Below, in pieces: positions 1-11,353 of a stretch of DNA of 64,000 bases. The DNA is from Drosophila miranda (Eukaryota > Arthropoda > Insecta > Diptera > Drosophilidae). Within the stretch, counting starts at the first letter, position 1. Each line of letters begins with the position of its first letter. The position numbers were made by a program, and so were the translations under genes. Below the pieces are notes generated by a model. It was not told the origin of the DNA, made no database searches, and saw only the letters and a list, made by a program, of their open reading frames with translations. The DNA lies in NCBI RefSeq assembly GCF_003369915.1, contig NC_046674.1:8680001-8744000 (forward strand), read 5' to 3'.

Positions 1-1000
1 ATCGCCAACGACTACCTGCCCCCATCTGAGGAGGTTGTTGCTGATGCTCCAGTCGAAGAGGTTCCCGTTGAGGAAGCCAGCCAGGATTCCGCTGTTCTCG
101 CTGCTGATGGATACCAGTATAAGACCTTGCGCCGCCTGAAGTACCGCCAGCGTCGTGATGTCTCCGAGATCGCCAACGAATATCTGCCCCCATCCGAGGA
201 GGTTGTCACCGAGGCTCCTCTTGAGAAAGCTCCTATCGAAGAAGCCAGCCAGGATTCCGCAGTTCTCGCTGCTGATGGATACCAGTATAAGACCGTGCGC
301 CGCCTGAAGTACCGCCAGCGTCGTGATGTCTCCGAGATCGCCAACGAATATCTGCCCCCATCTGAAGAGGTTGCCACTGAGGCTCCTCTTGCGGACGCTC
401 CCGTCGAGGAAGCCAGCCAGGATTCCGCTGTTCTCGCTGCTGATGGATACCAGTATAAGACCGTGCGCCGCCTGAAGTACCGCCAGCGTCGTGATGTCTC
501 CGAGATCGCCAACGAATATCTGCCCCCATCCGAGGAGGTTGTCACCGAGGCTCCTCTTGAGGAAGCTCCTATCGAAGAAGCCAGCCAGGATTCCGCTGTT
601 CTCGCTGCTGATGGATACCAGTATAAGACCGTGCGCCGCCTGAAGTACCGCCAGCGTCGTGATGTCTCCGAGATCGCCAACGAATATTTGCCCCCATCTG
701 AAGAGGTTGCCACTGAGGCTCCTCTTGCGGACGCTCCTGTCGAGGAAGCCAGCCAGGATTCCGCTGTTCTCGCTGCTGATGGATACCAGTATAAGACCGT
801 GCGCCGCCTGAAGTACCGCCAGCGTCGTGATGTCTCCGAAATCGCCAACGACTACCTGCCCCCATCTGAGGAGGTTGTTGCTGATGCTCCAGTCGAAGAG
901 GTTCCCGTTGAGGACGCCAGCCAGGATTCCGCTGTTCTCGCTGCTGATGGATACCAATATAAGACCGTGCGTCGCCTGAAGCTGCGCCACCGCCGTGCCC
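1..1000 (+). repeat. 168-bp coding tandem repeat, six copies with dimer pattern
   Basis: The string beginning atcgccaacg recurs at 1, 169, 337, 505, 673 and 841, exactly 168 bp apart, so the array is in phase with the codons (56 residues). Copies at 169 and 505 share one spacer type (VVTEAPLE) and those at 337 and 673 another (VATEAPLAD), so the middle of the array is built from 336-bp dimers. Copies 1 and 6 share a third type (VVADAPVEEVPVE). This pattern points to recent unequal crossing-over or gene conversion. Confidence 0.95.
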
Positions 1001-1005
1001 TGTAA
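1..1005 (+). CDS. GYR/YLP-motif tandem repeat protein, 3' part
   Basis: The frame is open from base 1 and ends at TAA 1003-1005, so the start and any signal peptide lie outside the window. The 334 visible residues are six copies of a 56-residue unit. Each unit has a YLPP motif (IANEYLPPSEE), an acidic Glu/Ala/Pro spacer, the block SQDSAVLAADGYQYKT, and a basic stretch (RRLKYRQRRDVSE). YLPP and DGYxYKT correspond to the YLP and GYR motifs, which are known from several Drosophila proteins of unknown function. RxRR-like basic sites in each unit could be proprotein cleavage sites, so a repeated secreted precursor is possible; that is inference. The protein ends in a slightly different basic tail (KLRHRRAL). 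I know no function for the family and give no symbol. Confidence 0.85.
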   Translation: MANDYLPPSEEVVADAPVEEVPVEEASQDSAVLAADGYQYKTLRRLKYRQRRDVSEIANEYLPPSEEVVTEAPLEKAPIEEASQDSAVLAADGYQYKTVRRLKYRQRRDVSEIANEYLPPSEEVATEAPLADAPVEEASQDSAVLAADGYQYKTVRRLKYRQRRDVSEIANEYLPPSEEVVTEAPLEEAPIEEASQDSAVLAADGYQYKTVRRLKYRQRRDVSEIANEYLPPSEEVATEAPLADAPVEEASQDSAVLAADGYQYKTVRRLKYRQRRDVSEIANDYLPPSEEVVADAPVEEVPVEDASQDSAVLAADGYQYKTVRRLKLRHRRAL

Positions 1006-1139
1006 GCACTGAGAAATGTACCTGCGGCTCGTTCACGACTCGAATCATTCACCCCCCTCGCCCCACCAAGAACAACCACTATTAGGCTTTAAGTAAGAAC
1101 GACTTCTGTTTGCTATTGTTTAACGATTGAAATCAACGA

Positions 1140-1145
1140 AATAAA
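1140..1145 (+). promoter_or_regulatory. Poly(A) signal of the GYR/YLP gene
   Basis: AATAAA lies 135 bases after the stop codon, in AT-rich sequence, a normal spacing for a Drosophila 3' UTR. Confidence 0.6.
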
Positions 1146-4132
1146 TCCAACGAAAATTGTTATAGTATACATAGTACATGTGTCGTGGGGCCCTTTCCTT
1201 ATTTCGCAGGACGCTCCACGTCCACGCCCACGCACCTGTCGCGGGGTGGAGCTTCTACGAATGGGAGCTGGGAGCGGGGACTCGATTCCATAAATTGTAT
1301 ACCTTTTCGCTTAGTTATGACAGCAACAGTTAAGCCCACGGCTCAGCGCACAAGAACGCAATTATCCAAAAACGACGCCCACAGCGAGGACGGTGTCCCG
1401 GATGAAGGAAGGGTGAAGGGTCAGCCCGGATCCTGGTCCTGGTTCTGCCACCTTGTTCGGGCGCAACTTCAATGTGCTCTAACAAATACTTTAAGCTATG
1501 CTTTTGAAGATGTTAATCTCATGTCAAGTCCACTTTACACACAACGTTAAGGGTTTGCCTTGGCACTGGTCCTGGGACCTGTTCCTGGTCCGGACCAACA
1601 CCAGCAGCAGCAGGACAAAGTCACCCATTGATTTTTGTGTGTTTGTGTGCGGGGTGTTGGCAGCCGGGGTGATGGGGCTGGGCAGAAAAAAAGTTGTTAA
1701 GTTAAAAGGCATTTGAACCGCAACGCCGAGGAGGATTTCGGTCAGCGCTCCTTTTTGGGGATCTAACAACTTCCTTTGCACGCGCCTCCGAACGATACCA
1801 AAACGATGGAGGTCGTCAGGAACGGAGGGTGAGTGTGGAGTGTGGGCGTGGACGAGGACGAGGACGAGGACAAGGACTGTTGGACAGCCCCAACTAATAA
1901 TAATTTATCGATCCCCTAGCCAAAGTAGTCACATACGTGGGTCGCCCTATGATTTATGGCAGCCAGCAGGGACTTGTGTGTGTGGGCCGTGCCCACGCTG
2001 AGGTCCTGGGCTGGCTTAGGCCAGGACGCGGGTCCGTGCCCTGGCCAGAGGAAAACGCTATCCAAGGTGCCAGACAGGCGGCCAGCGCAGTGCCAAATTG
2101 GTTTAATGTGTGGTTAGACAACTTATTTAACGTTTTCAAGTGGTTAGCGCCCGCACACACAGTCCCGCGCTCCCGCAGTCCCGCAGATGTGGCTGTGGAT
2201 ATATGGATATGTGGATTGGTGGATTGGTTGGATGTGGAGCAGGGACAGCGGCCGGACCGGACGGACCAGACCGGACCGTACCGGAGCAGAGCAGTCAGTC
2301 AGCGATTTGGGCACTCAGGTGGCACAGCTCTCATCGCCCGGGGGGATCCGACAAGGCAACAGTCGTTTTGTTGCGCTTTGTTTGGCCACATAAATCATGC
2401 AACGCCGTTATTTACTCGTTTGTCGAGAGCGAGGCGAACTGGTTACGTTACGTATGCTATGCCCCTATCTACAGTATCTACAAGTAGGGCCCCAGGCCCA
2501 CGGGCCCCGTCCCCATACGCTGATGCATCATCCACTTTTGGGCACGAATCATGGAGAGTTTTTTAGGGGGAAAGGAGTGGATACACTTGGGGAAATAGTG
2601 ATTGAATCGAGCAACGAAATATGAATTGGCAATGGTATCGTTTAAGCAGCCAAAAGCTTTAAATATTACCAAAGACTATAAAATGCGAAGATACTGTCCA
2701 TCACATTGTCTGTTCGTCGATGCCTTGGGCTACTGAGTCGGTCCCAGAATCAAACAACAAAGTACATAGTCTATGCTATAGTCTAGGCTATTCTTGGGCA
2801 TGCTACAAAAAATGTACGCTCGATTCCTGTGTGATGATGTGATATTTAGAACCAATCAAGTTTAATCTATTTAATGCCAATTTTATTCCGATTCGAATTT
2901 GTGGAAACAATTTATCACAAATATTTGTTATATTTTCAACAGACTTATGACCCGAAAAGTAAACTGACTTCATACAGTAATCAATGGCGAGGGGTGGACA
3001 TAAATCAGTTGGAACCATTTCGGTAAGTACGATATCAAATGGCAAAGTTATGACATCATTAAAACAATTATCTACGCCGAGTTATACGATCTGATAACTT
3101 GAGACAAGGACTGCCTCACCCTTGGAGGAGAGCTAAACTACTTTTTGAGAGGGAAAATCGCATAAAAATTTTATGAATTATTTGAAATATTTTCAATTAC
3201 CAAGGGCGCAAACAGCCACGCCGCCAGAGACCGCAGAAGGGAACTAGAGACCACATAAATAGATTTATGCTCCTTTCGGCAATGGTCTGGCAGGGCATTA
3301 ACAGGACATTCCCAAGCAGAAGACGCAGTAATGAAAGTGAAATTATGGCCAATGCCATGACCCACAAGACCCATGCCAGTGCCTCAAATTCAAAGCTTGA
3401 TTAAAATTCAAAAGTTCTCCCCCGAAAAAAGAACCAACCCCCGTCCCCCGTCACCAGTCCCCAGTCCACATGCTTGGCCATAATTTATCATTTAATGGTG
3501 GGTCATTATCGGGGGCGGTTCGGAGTGTGAGGTGAATGTTCTGTTGATCCAATTGTGGCGCCAAATCAATTCCTGCCGCTGATTAGCTTTGAGTGGGAGT
3601 GGGGCCCACGCCTGCTTCACATGCAAATAAACCGAGTCCGGAACCAGGACAAGATTTCGAGATACCAATGCATAGCCCATTATGACATAAGCCAGGGACA
3701 TGTCTCCTTGTTCCCCTTATCTTTCTGTCGGTCGTTCTGTCCCTCTGTCTGTCTGTATGTCTGTCTGTCTGTGTGTGGGGTAAACATGGTGCTGCAACTT
3801 TATGACCACAATATAATTTATTCAATGCCATTTGGCCACAAAGAAGGGGCTGGGAAAGGGGAAGAGGGAGGCGTGTGGCACAAGACAAGCAATTGACATT
3901 TTTGTGACTTTTGAAAACTATAAAATGTGCAGCTCCGAACATGGCAAATGGCGAAAGGCAAGCACAAGACTCACAGCCGGGGCTGGGGCTGGGTCAGAGC
4001 CGGATCGGGCCAGGCCAAGGCAAAAGCATAATGATGACGGGCATAAAGACCACACAACAGACAGATATACGAGTATATGTATAAAGATATACTCGTAGAG
4101 ACTCGGGGCTCTGAGCTGGGCATAAAAATAAC

Positions 4133-4164
4133 CCACACACACACACAGAGAGAGAGAGAGAGGG
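4133..4164. repeat. Compound (CA)n(GA)n microsatellite
   Basis: A CA run passes directly into a GA run within about 32 bases. Confidence 0.9.
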
Positions 4165-4328
4165 AGAAGAATACTCGTACATATAGTTGTTGGTTGGACA
4201 AAATAATAAAGTTGCTCTTGATTATGTGTGTCGCTCTCTGTTGGGTGTCCGTCCCCATTCACCGTCCACCATCCACCGTCCACCGTCCCCAGTCACTGTC
4301 CTCGTTCCCAAAAGAAGTCCGGGTAAAT

Positions 4329-4352
4329 ACTCGTACTCGTACTCGTACTGGT
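4329..4352. repeat. (ACTCGT)n hexamer repeat
   Basis: Four imperfect copies of a six-base unit, here read as actcgt; isolated ctcgtac variants recur through the region. Confidence 0.75.
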
Positions 4353-4460
4353 GCTCGTGCAAATACGCCAACAACTAAACTAAAATTGTCAGCGCGTCAT
4401 GTGTGGCAGGACTTACAGCACATTACACGTCCTGTCCACCCACGAGGATATGATGGTCGC

Positions 4461-4506
4461 CAGGACAGGACAGGACAGTACAGGACAGGACAGAACAGGA
4501 CAGGAC
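4461..4506. repeat. (GGACA)n pentamer repeat
   Basis: About nine copies of ggaca/caggacag with two substitutions (gtaca, gaaca). Confidence 0.85.
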
Positions 4507-7500
4507 CTTCGCCATTTGTCCAGCTCCGTCAGTGGACAGCACAGTTGAAGCAACAAGAGAGCGTAGGGCCGTATGCCGTATGCCGGATATCCTTTTTGAC
4601 ATGTCATTAAATTTTATATACACAATAATTTTTCACAATTTGCTTTATGACCATTTTAAGAGCCTTCTTCTGCTTCCCCTCCCCCCCCATGCTGAATATT
4701 CGACTACAGAGACACGAGGCACGGATACAAATAGCAAAACCAAAGGCTAAGACAAACAAAAGCAACAGACACATACCAAATAAGGTTCGAGTGTGGAAAA
4801 TACCTCTAGTGTCGAGTTACAGTGAAAATAATGATGGATGGACAGAGGGTCAACTGTTGTTGAGGTGTTGTTTTGGGTGGAGACGAAATTGGTACACAAT
4901 TGAGCTGGAATATTCAATCATTTTGCAGGGCTTTAAACTGTTGGGCGGGGCCTGGTCATGGACCATGGTCATTCCCCTTAATGAAGTGTTGTTGTTGCAC
5001 CAGCAGGAGGAGGATTAAGACTTCATTTGGCATTCCGTAAGGACTGAATGTATAAAAGCAATTTAGATTATTGCTACTCCTGCCTGAGTTACCGATTGGT
5101 AGTAATTAAAGATACAGCAGGTAGTCATTTTGGGAATTAAATATTACTCCACTCCTGTTTTGATTGTTTGAGGCAGGACACTCTCTCTATGTCCCCAGAA
5201 ACCAAACAAATTGCATCAATTTCAACCTGTCATTCCACACCACAACTGTCGTACACTGTATTATTATTTGCAATCATCTTTTGAGTCCAAACATCAAACC
5301 GCAGAATGATTATAGCACCCGAAACGGCTGGTCGTAACACACAAAAGGAGCAATCGAAAGGACACTTGACTTTCACTATATCATTTTACGGTCATTAAGT
5401 ATTATTTCAAAATCGAACGAACACTCTTCCGCTTCCGTCGTCTCCGTCTCCGTCTCTGTCTCTGTCCCTGTATTTATGTGTCCCTGTAGCTGAGCCTCTA
5501 CCTAAGCCTTTGTTTGCCTGTGTGTCCTGTCCGGCATTGCTAAATTGCTGAAAATTATACGTTTTATTATGATACTCGTAGTCCGTACGGTGGGATGCAT
5601 GGGTCAAGTGGCTTAAGGTGGACTTATAGCCAAACCAAACCAAACCAAAACGAATCGAATCGAAGCAAATTGAACCGAACCGAATCGATACGAGTAAGGC
5701 AGAGTAGAGTCTCCTTTTACAAGTGCCTGGCAATCAGAATGCAAAGCGAGCGAACTTGAAAAGGATTCTCGGGGAGGATGCTCAGGCGATGTCAGAAGTC
5801 AGTCCATGATTTTGGGGGAAGCTTCTGACTGCAGTTCTACTCCCCCCACCCCCACCCACCCAGTTGTCTCGTACTCGTTCTCAGCCATATGTAGTTGTGT
5901 CAACCAGAGCCAAGCCACTCTCTCTCTCTGGCTCTGTAAAGGAAATCTTCTTACAAAACATTCGCTTAAGTTTATTCAAACAAACTTAGATAGCACATGA
6001 AGGAGCAGCATAAGAGGTGGAGATGCCGGGAGACCACTCGAAGACATCCTGATGTGGGGGAGCAGAGACAAAGGAGCTGCCAATCAGTCAGGCGGAATAA
6101 GCATCGCCGCACGAGTCCCAACAGCTGAACGAACATCCAGACCCCAGCCCCCAGCCCCCAGCCCTCAGCCCCCAGTCCCCAGCCTCTCTTCCAATTACAA
6201 CGTCTTTTGTTCTATATTCTGTATTGGTTGGGTGGGGGCCGGGGCAGACCCTAGACCCTAGACCCTAGCTAGACGCTTACTTTCTCTCTCATTTCGTTGG
6301 TCGTCGTCGTTTTTTGGCCATTTTGTGTCTGCTACGTTGGCTCGGATTAAATGTATGACCGAGGAGCAGTTCAAAACCATGATTACACTTCAATCTATTT
6401 TCTCCTGTCTTCAGTCTCCATTTTGTTTTATGTCTCTTTGTGTGCCTGTGTGTGCGTGGGTGTGCGTGTGTGTTGGTTGTGTCTCTGTGCGTGTTTTTGT
6501 GTGTGGGTGGACCAACAACAAAATGGGGATTCGGCTGAAAATAATGCGTTTCAAAGACATATAAAATGTTCAGACAGAAAAAGGAAAGAGGTCGAGTATT
6601 GGATATAAACCATTGAATTTAATCAAAAAGGATTTAGGTCTGTGTTCGGTCGCAGGATCTATCTGTGTCTCTGTCTTCCTGTGTGGGTTACTTTGGCTTG
6701 ACCTTGCGCCTTGAGAAATCGCGCACTCTGCCACGTGCCACCTAACCGCCTTACCACCAGCCCACCCACACATGGAGCCAAGGGCCCAAAGGCACATGAA
6801 GCGAACGAAAGTGGTCATAAAGCATGGGAGTAGTAGTAAAAGTAAGTTTTAGATGCCGGGACATAATGCTCTGATAGAGGAAACGATGCACAATTGCTCA
6901 CCGAAATAGATGTCGTTATTATTATTATTTAAATAAGAGCAAAAGGTAGCCATCTACAACTCCAGGGGAATTAAGGAAAAGTCCATCATCATTTCCAAGG
7001 CAGGGAGGAGTCGTTGTTTCTGAAGGAAATGGTTTGTATTTTATGGCTAATTCGCTTCCTGGAGCTCGCTTTTACCCCCCTGAGGCGGCTGCCTTTCACC
7101 ATCACTTTTTCACCTTGACTTTCACTCGAAATCCATTGCATGCTTTTAGGCTTACCGAAGAATCCCTCTAGACAGAATGGGGGCTTGCATCAGCATCGGC
7201 ATCCGCATCAGCATCCTGTCCCCCGTCTCACGTCTCCTGTGTCCTTCCCAGCAGCCCCCTGCGGTGGCGACGCCATCTTAAATGCAGCTTATAAAGCAGA
7301 CATTTCCACAAATTTACAGGCAAATGCATAATCAAGTTATTAGAGCAAGCAACGAAACAACGAAAACATTAAAAGCTAACAGAATTATCTAAACAGAGAG
7401 AGAGAGGGGACGGGACTGGGGGCTGGGGGATGGACGATGGACGCACCGGAAGGCTGCAGGGGTGGGAGGACCCGGGGCGGACGGACTGCACACTCCCATC

Positions 7501-7817
7501 AAAGCCAGTCCGAGGCAAAGAGTCAACCAACCAGCGGCAAGGTCTGACAGTCTGCAGGTCCTGGCCAACCACCAGAAGGCAAGGACCAGGCAGCAGCCAC
7601 AGGCCAGAGATCCAGCACCAGAACAGGCCTGAGGGCGGACGGCCGGGGACTGAGGGCAATGCGTGCAGCACCAAATTCGTTAGTCGTTTGGCCACCTTCC
7701 CCGCTTTGGCAGGCCTTCAGCCCAGACGACCCCGGCGGCGTCATCGTCATCGTCATCGTCGGCACAAGTTGTGGAATTATATTTCCTATGGGCGGCAACC
7801 AAAGTCCGCCCCTTCGA

Positions 7818-7820
<3 letters not shown>

Positions 7821-7850
<30 letters not shown>
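7821..7850. repeat. (CA)15 microsatellite
   Basis: Uninterrupted CA dinucleotides over 30 bases, followed by GACACAGA. Confidence 0.95.
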
Positions 7851-7855
<5 letters not shown>

Positions 7856-10133
7856 AGAGTTAGAGGCAGGAACATGGACTGCTCAGACGCTATAATTTGT
7901 AATCATGCTGAGTGCAGCGGCGTCCCAGCCAAAGGGGGTTGCCCGTGGTACGGACTACGTACTGCGTACTCCGGACAGAGCCTGATGCCACGGACGGATC
8001 CAGCAAGTGGTTGTTGACTGCCGGATGCTTAGGAAGGTCTTAGCTGTTATTACGCTCATGTGTCACTTTTACAGGGCCGCAGACCAAATGCGTGTGTGTG
8101 TGTGTCTGCAGGTCGGTGTCGCTCTATTCTAACTCTCAGACTCATATATTATTCACCATCGCCATCTGGTGGTCCATCTCCTGGTGCTGCTCCTGGCGCT
8201 GTCCTAGTCGTTATCCTGCCACTGTTGCCATCCCGCTTGCTTGCTTTTTTTGATGTCTGCAGACATTTTGCCAAGTTAATCTCCGGTTTGTTTTCCTGAT
8301 AATGGGTATGTCAACGGTACTTTCTGATGCTCTCTTTCTCTGGATGTGTCTATCTCTGTCTGTCCGTCTGTATACATATTTGCCTGCATATATGTATTTA
8401 TGCATCTGTATATGTTTATGTAAATGTATATGTGTATGTATATGTATGTGCATGCAGTTGTAGTTGTCTGGGGCTTCCCTTTTTTTCCCGACTGTCTGTG
8501 TTTTTGATGGACTCTCCGCTGGCTGTGGGCTCTCGCTTTTCATATTTACCCTCCTGTCAGGACCCCTGAAACAAGTGAGAGCGAGAGTTTAAATGGGTAA
8601 TCCCTGGGGGGTGGATGCGACTACTACTAGTACCCTTTGGAAAATATATTTTCCAAATACTTGGCTTATAAAATCAGCACTTCAGAAATAGTAGATTGCA
8701 TTAGATTTTCAAGAGAAATCAAGCTAGATACCCTTCTAGATCAAAGGACAGTATGGCATCCTAAAGATACAAGATATAACTCCCATACTACTGCTAGTTA
8801 TGTTTTCTTTCGTTGCCAGACAAACGCTTGCCGCATGTCCAGCACACCCGCCCTCATCGAATACCCTACACTCCGCACACGTTATATTGGGCCTCAAAAT
8901 GGTGTTGTGTCCCAGACACGCCCACATGTTTAAACACGGGCACGCCCCCAAATTAATCAAGCTTCTGTTGCAATTCTGGACCAACTGTCACCGGGAACGG
9001 CTCTGGGATGAGGTCTCCGGTCTCTGGCGAATGCGTGGGCGATTCTTCCTGCGGTTCAATCTGCTGCAATCGCATCAGGATCCGGCCGCCAACTGATGAT
9101 GTTGACGGGTCCAGAACTGCCACTTGTTCCGCTACGGATGCTGCGTGTCCTGTGCTCCGCTATATGGGTGTCACGAGCGAAGCGGGAGCGGGCACGAGCA
9201 CCTGGCTGGTGGCTGCCTGATTTTGACAAGCTCAATTAGGGCAGCAGCACTCTAACCGGATTGGAATCGGGATTTGGTGTGCGAGTGGGTGCGCAAGTGG
9301 GTGTCTGGGATCCGTTGTTATTCCAATGGTTTCGGCAATAATGGAGAAAAGAAAGCGTTTAAATTAATTGCAATTTTAAGCAGATTGAAACTTGTTAAAC
9401 AGCGAGCCAACTGGCTTACAGCAAAGTGAACGCTTAATACCCCATGGATGCCACACCCACTCCACTCCACTCCACTCCCACTGCCAGTCCGACTCCGACT
9501 CCACTCGACTTCGGCTTCTGTTGCACGCACATCCCACACACATCCCGCACACACATTGCACTTAAGATGATAATCATGTTTACGTGGCGCAAGTTAAATT
9601 GCTAACGTAATGGACTAACAGCAGGTGAGGCGGACTCCTGCCTCGAGCAGTTGCCATGGCAGCAGCAGCAGGATCCCCATTTGCTCTGGAGCCTTGAGCC
9701 AGGAGCCGAAGCTGCTGTTGCCACTGCTGCTACTGCTGCTGGTGGAGCATCTCCTCATGCGTGCCTGGCTGTCAGCGGCACATTTCGGCTGCTTCCAAGT
9801 TGGCCAACGAGGATGGCAGGATGGTTGGAAGGCAGGAGAAGAAAAAACCATTTGTTTGCACGTGAGATGAGGTGGGAATGAATGGAGGAGGATGGAGAGA
9901 GTGGGTTGAATTGGATTGGATTTGGAGTACGGTGGAGGGTGTTCTGGAAGGCTCTGTTTCTGTTCCCTCCTGTGTGGTGTGCGCTTCATTGGACAACTGA
10001 ATATGCAAATTGAATTGAGCGTATTATCGACGAGGGGGGCAGGGGGACGGGAGCGGACAATGCAGGTAAGCAGCCTCCGTTTGCCCATCAACATAATCGC
10101 TCAAGCCAAGGGCTTTGCACGGGATTGCCATGA

Positions 10134-10159
10134 CGATGGCGATGGCGATGGCGATGGCA
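10134..10159. repeat. (GATGGC)n hexamer repeat
   Basis: Four near-perfect copies of gatggc. Confidence 0.8.
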
Positions 10160-10921
10160 TCGGTGATGCTCTCTGCTGATGCTGATGGTGCCCAGTGGGC
10201 CAAGATGGCGTCAAATGGTGCACAAAATTAAAATTTTAATGGCCGACAGCTGATGCTTGTTTTGGCTTGGCAGTAGCAGCGGCAGGGATTGCAGATTGGT
10301 GGAGCTTAACAAAGGCTAAGAGCCGTTTAAGCCAAGAATTTCGAATCGGTGCTCTAAAGATATTGTGGCCTGCGCGTATGAATATGCCGAAAAGTGGTGC
10401 AACAGTCTCTGCCCATGCAATATTCCTGGATGGTTGTACCTAAGGAAAATATGAAAGTTAAGCTCTAATAGCAACAGATACAATGACGATCCCCTCACAA
10501 GCATACAAACCGTGAAATATCTTCTGAGGAACTGCCTAGAGTTGCAGGAAGTCTTACGGGAAGTAGAGTAAAAACGGATGTGCTTCAGGTATCAAACAAA
10601 AGTCTGTCGAAATCTTGCAGTACACTCCCAACGCTCTTCGACATTGGATCTCAAGAAGCTTACTCTCTCGTAGTCCTAAAATGATAAAAATATAATGTCC
10701 AAATTCGAATATTCCCGAGCTTGAGGAGACACATTCAATACTATTCACACTACTAAAGCTTCCCGCCTGTAGAGCTTAGAGCTTTCAGCGTTTTTCACAC
10801 GATCAAAAATCATATTATACTTTCAGACTGTGCGTGTAAACGGAACCGATGAAAAGCTTTGCCACTAACAAACACAAGGTTCGGTTCTCATTCTTTGTTC
10901 TCTCTTCTCTCTCGCTAAATG

Positions 10922-10926
<5 letters not shown>

Positions 10927-10952
<26 letters not shown>
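10927..10952. repeat. (GA)n microsatellite
   Basis: GA dinucleotide run about 400 bases upstream of the ATG at 11354. GA tracts of this kind are potential GAGA-factor sites; no binding evidence is available here. Confidence 0.85.
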
Positions 10953-11353
10953 AGAGTGTATGACTGATTGACGCACGTAAACAAATTGTCTGTCCGTCAA
11001 ATGGAGAGGCACCACACAACACAACACACACTGGGAGGGCCGCATTCAACGCCGAGCGCTGGGCCAGAGAGGCCGCGGAAAAGCCCCCAAAGCATCTAGA
11101 AAACACTCGAAAATAGAACAAAAGCCGCGACGACGAATAAACCCGAAAACGGAAGAAAAAAATAAAACCAAATTGTGGAACAAAAAGAGTTTGAACAAAT
11201 TAGCGCTATGTAAAAGCTCTCGGTAAACGAACCAAAAATTTGACAAGTGTCGCCAGTGGTCGCCTCCCCCCGCTCCACTATTAAATATTTAACGGGATCA
11301 CAACGGCAGCTGCTGCCCGCCGGTCGTCGGCCACCGACACCGCCCACAACGAG

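Larger units (their letters stand above)
1146..11353. other. 10-kb gene-free, microsatellite-rich region
   Basis: I find no open frame with an ATG, recognisable domain and credible splice sites here. The sequence is a patchwork of simple repeats (CA, GA, GGACA, ACTCGT, GATGGC, TGTC) and unique AT-rich DNA. Several longer unique tracts (about 2,650-3,060, 8,640-9,240 and 10,320-10,800) carry TAAT/ATTA cores and could be enhancers, but nothing in the sequence proves that. The last 400 bases before 11354 may be 5' UTR of the next gene; they include ATG immediately followed by TAA at 11208-11213. Confidence 0.6.

Noticed and set aside
4077..4610. 177-codon frame across microsatellites
   Set aside because: Composition is set by CA/GA, CCATCC and GGACA repeats; no protein-like core.
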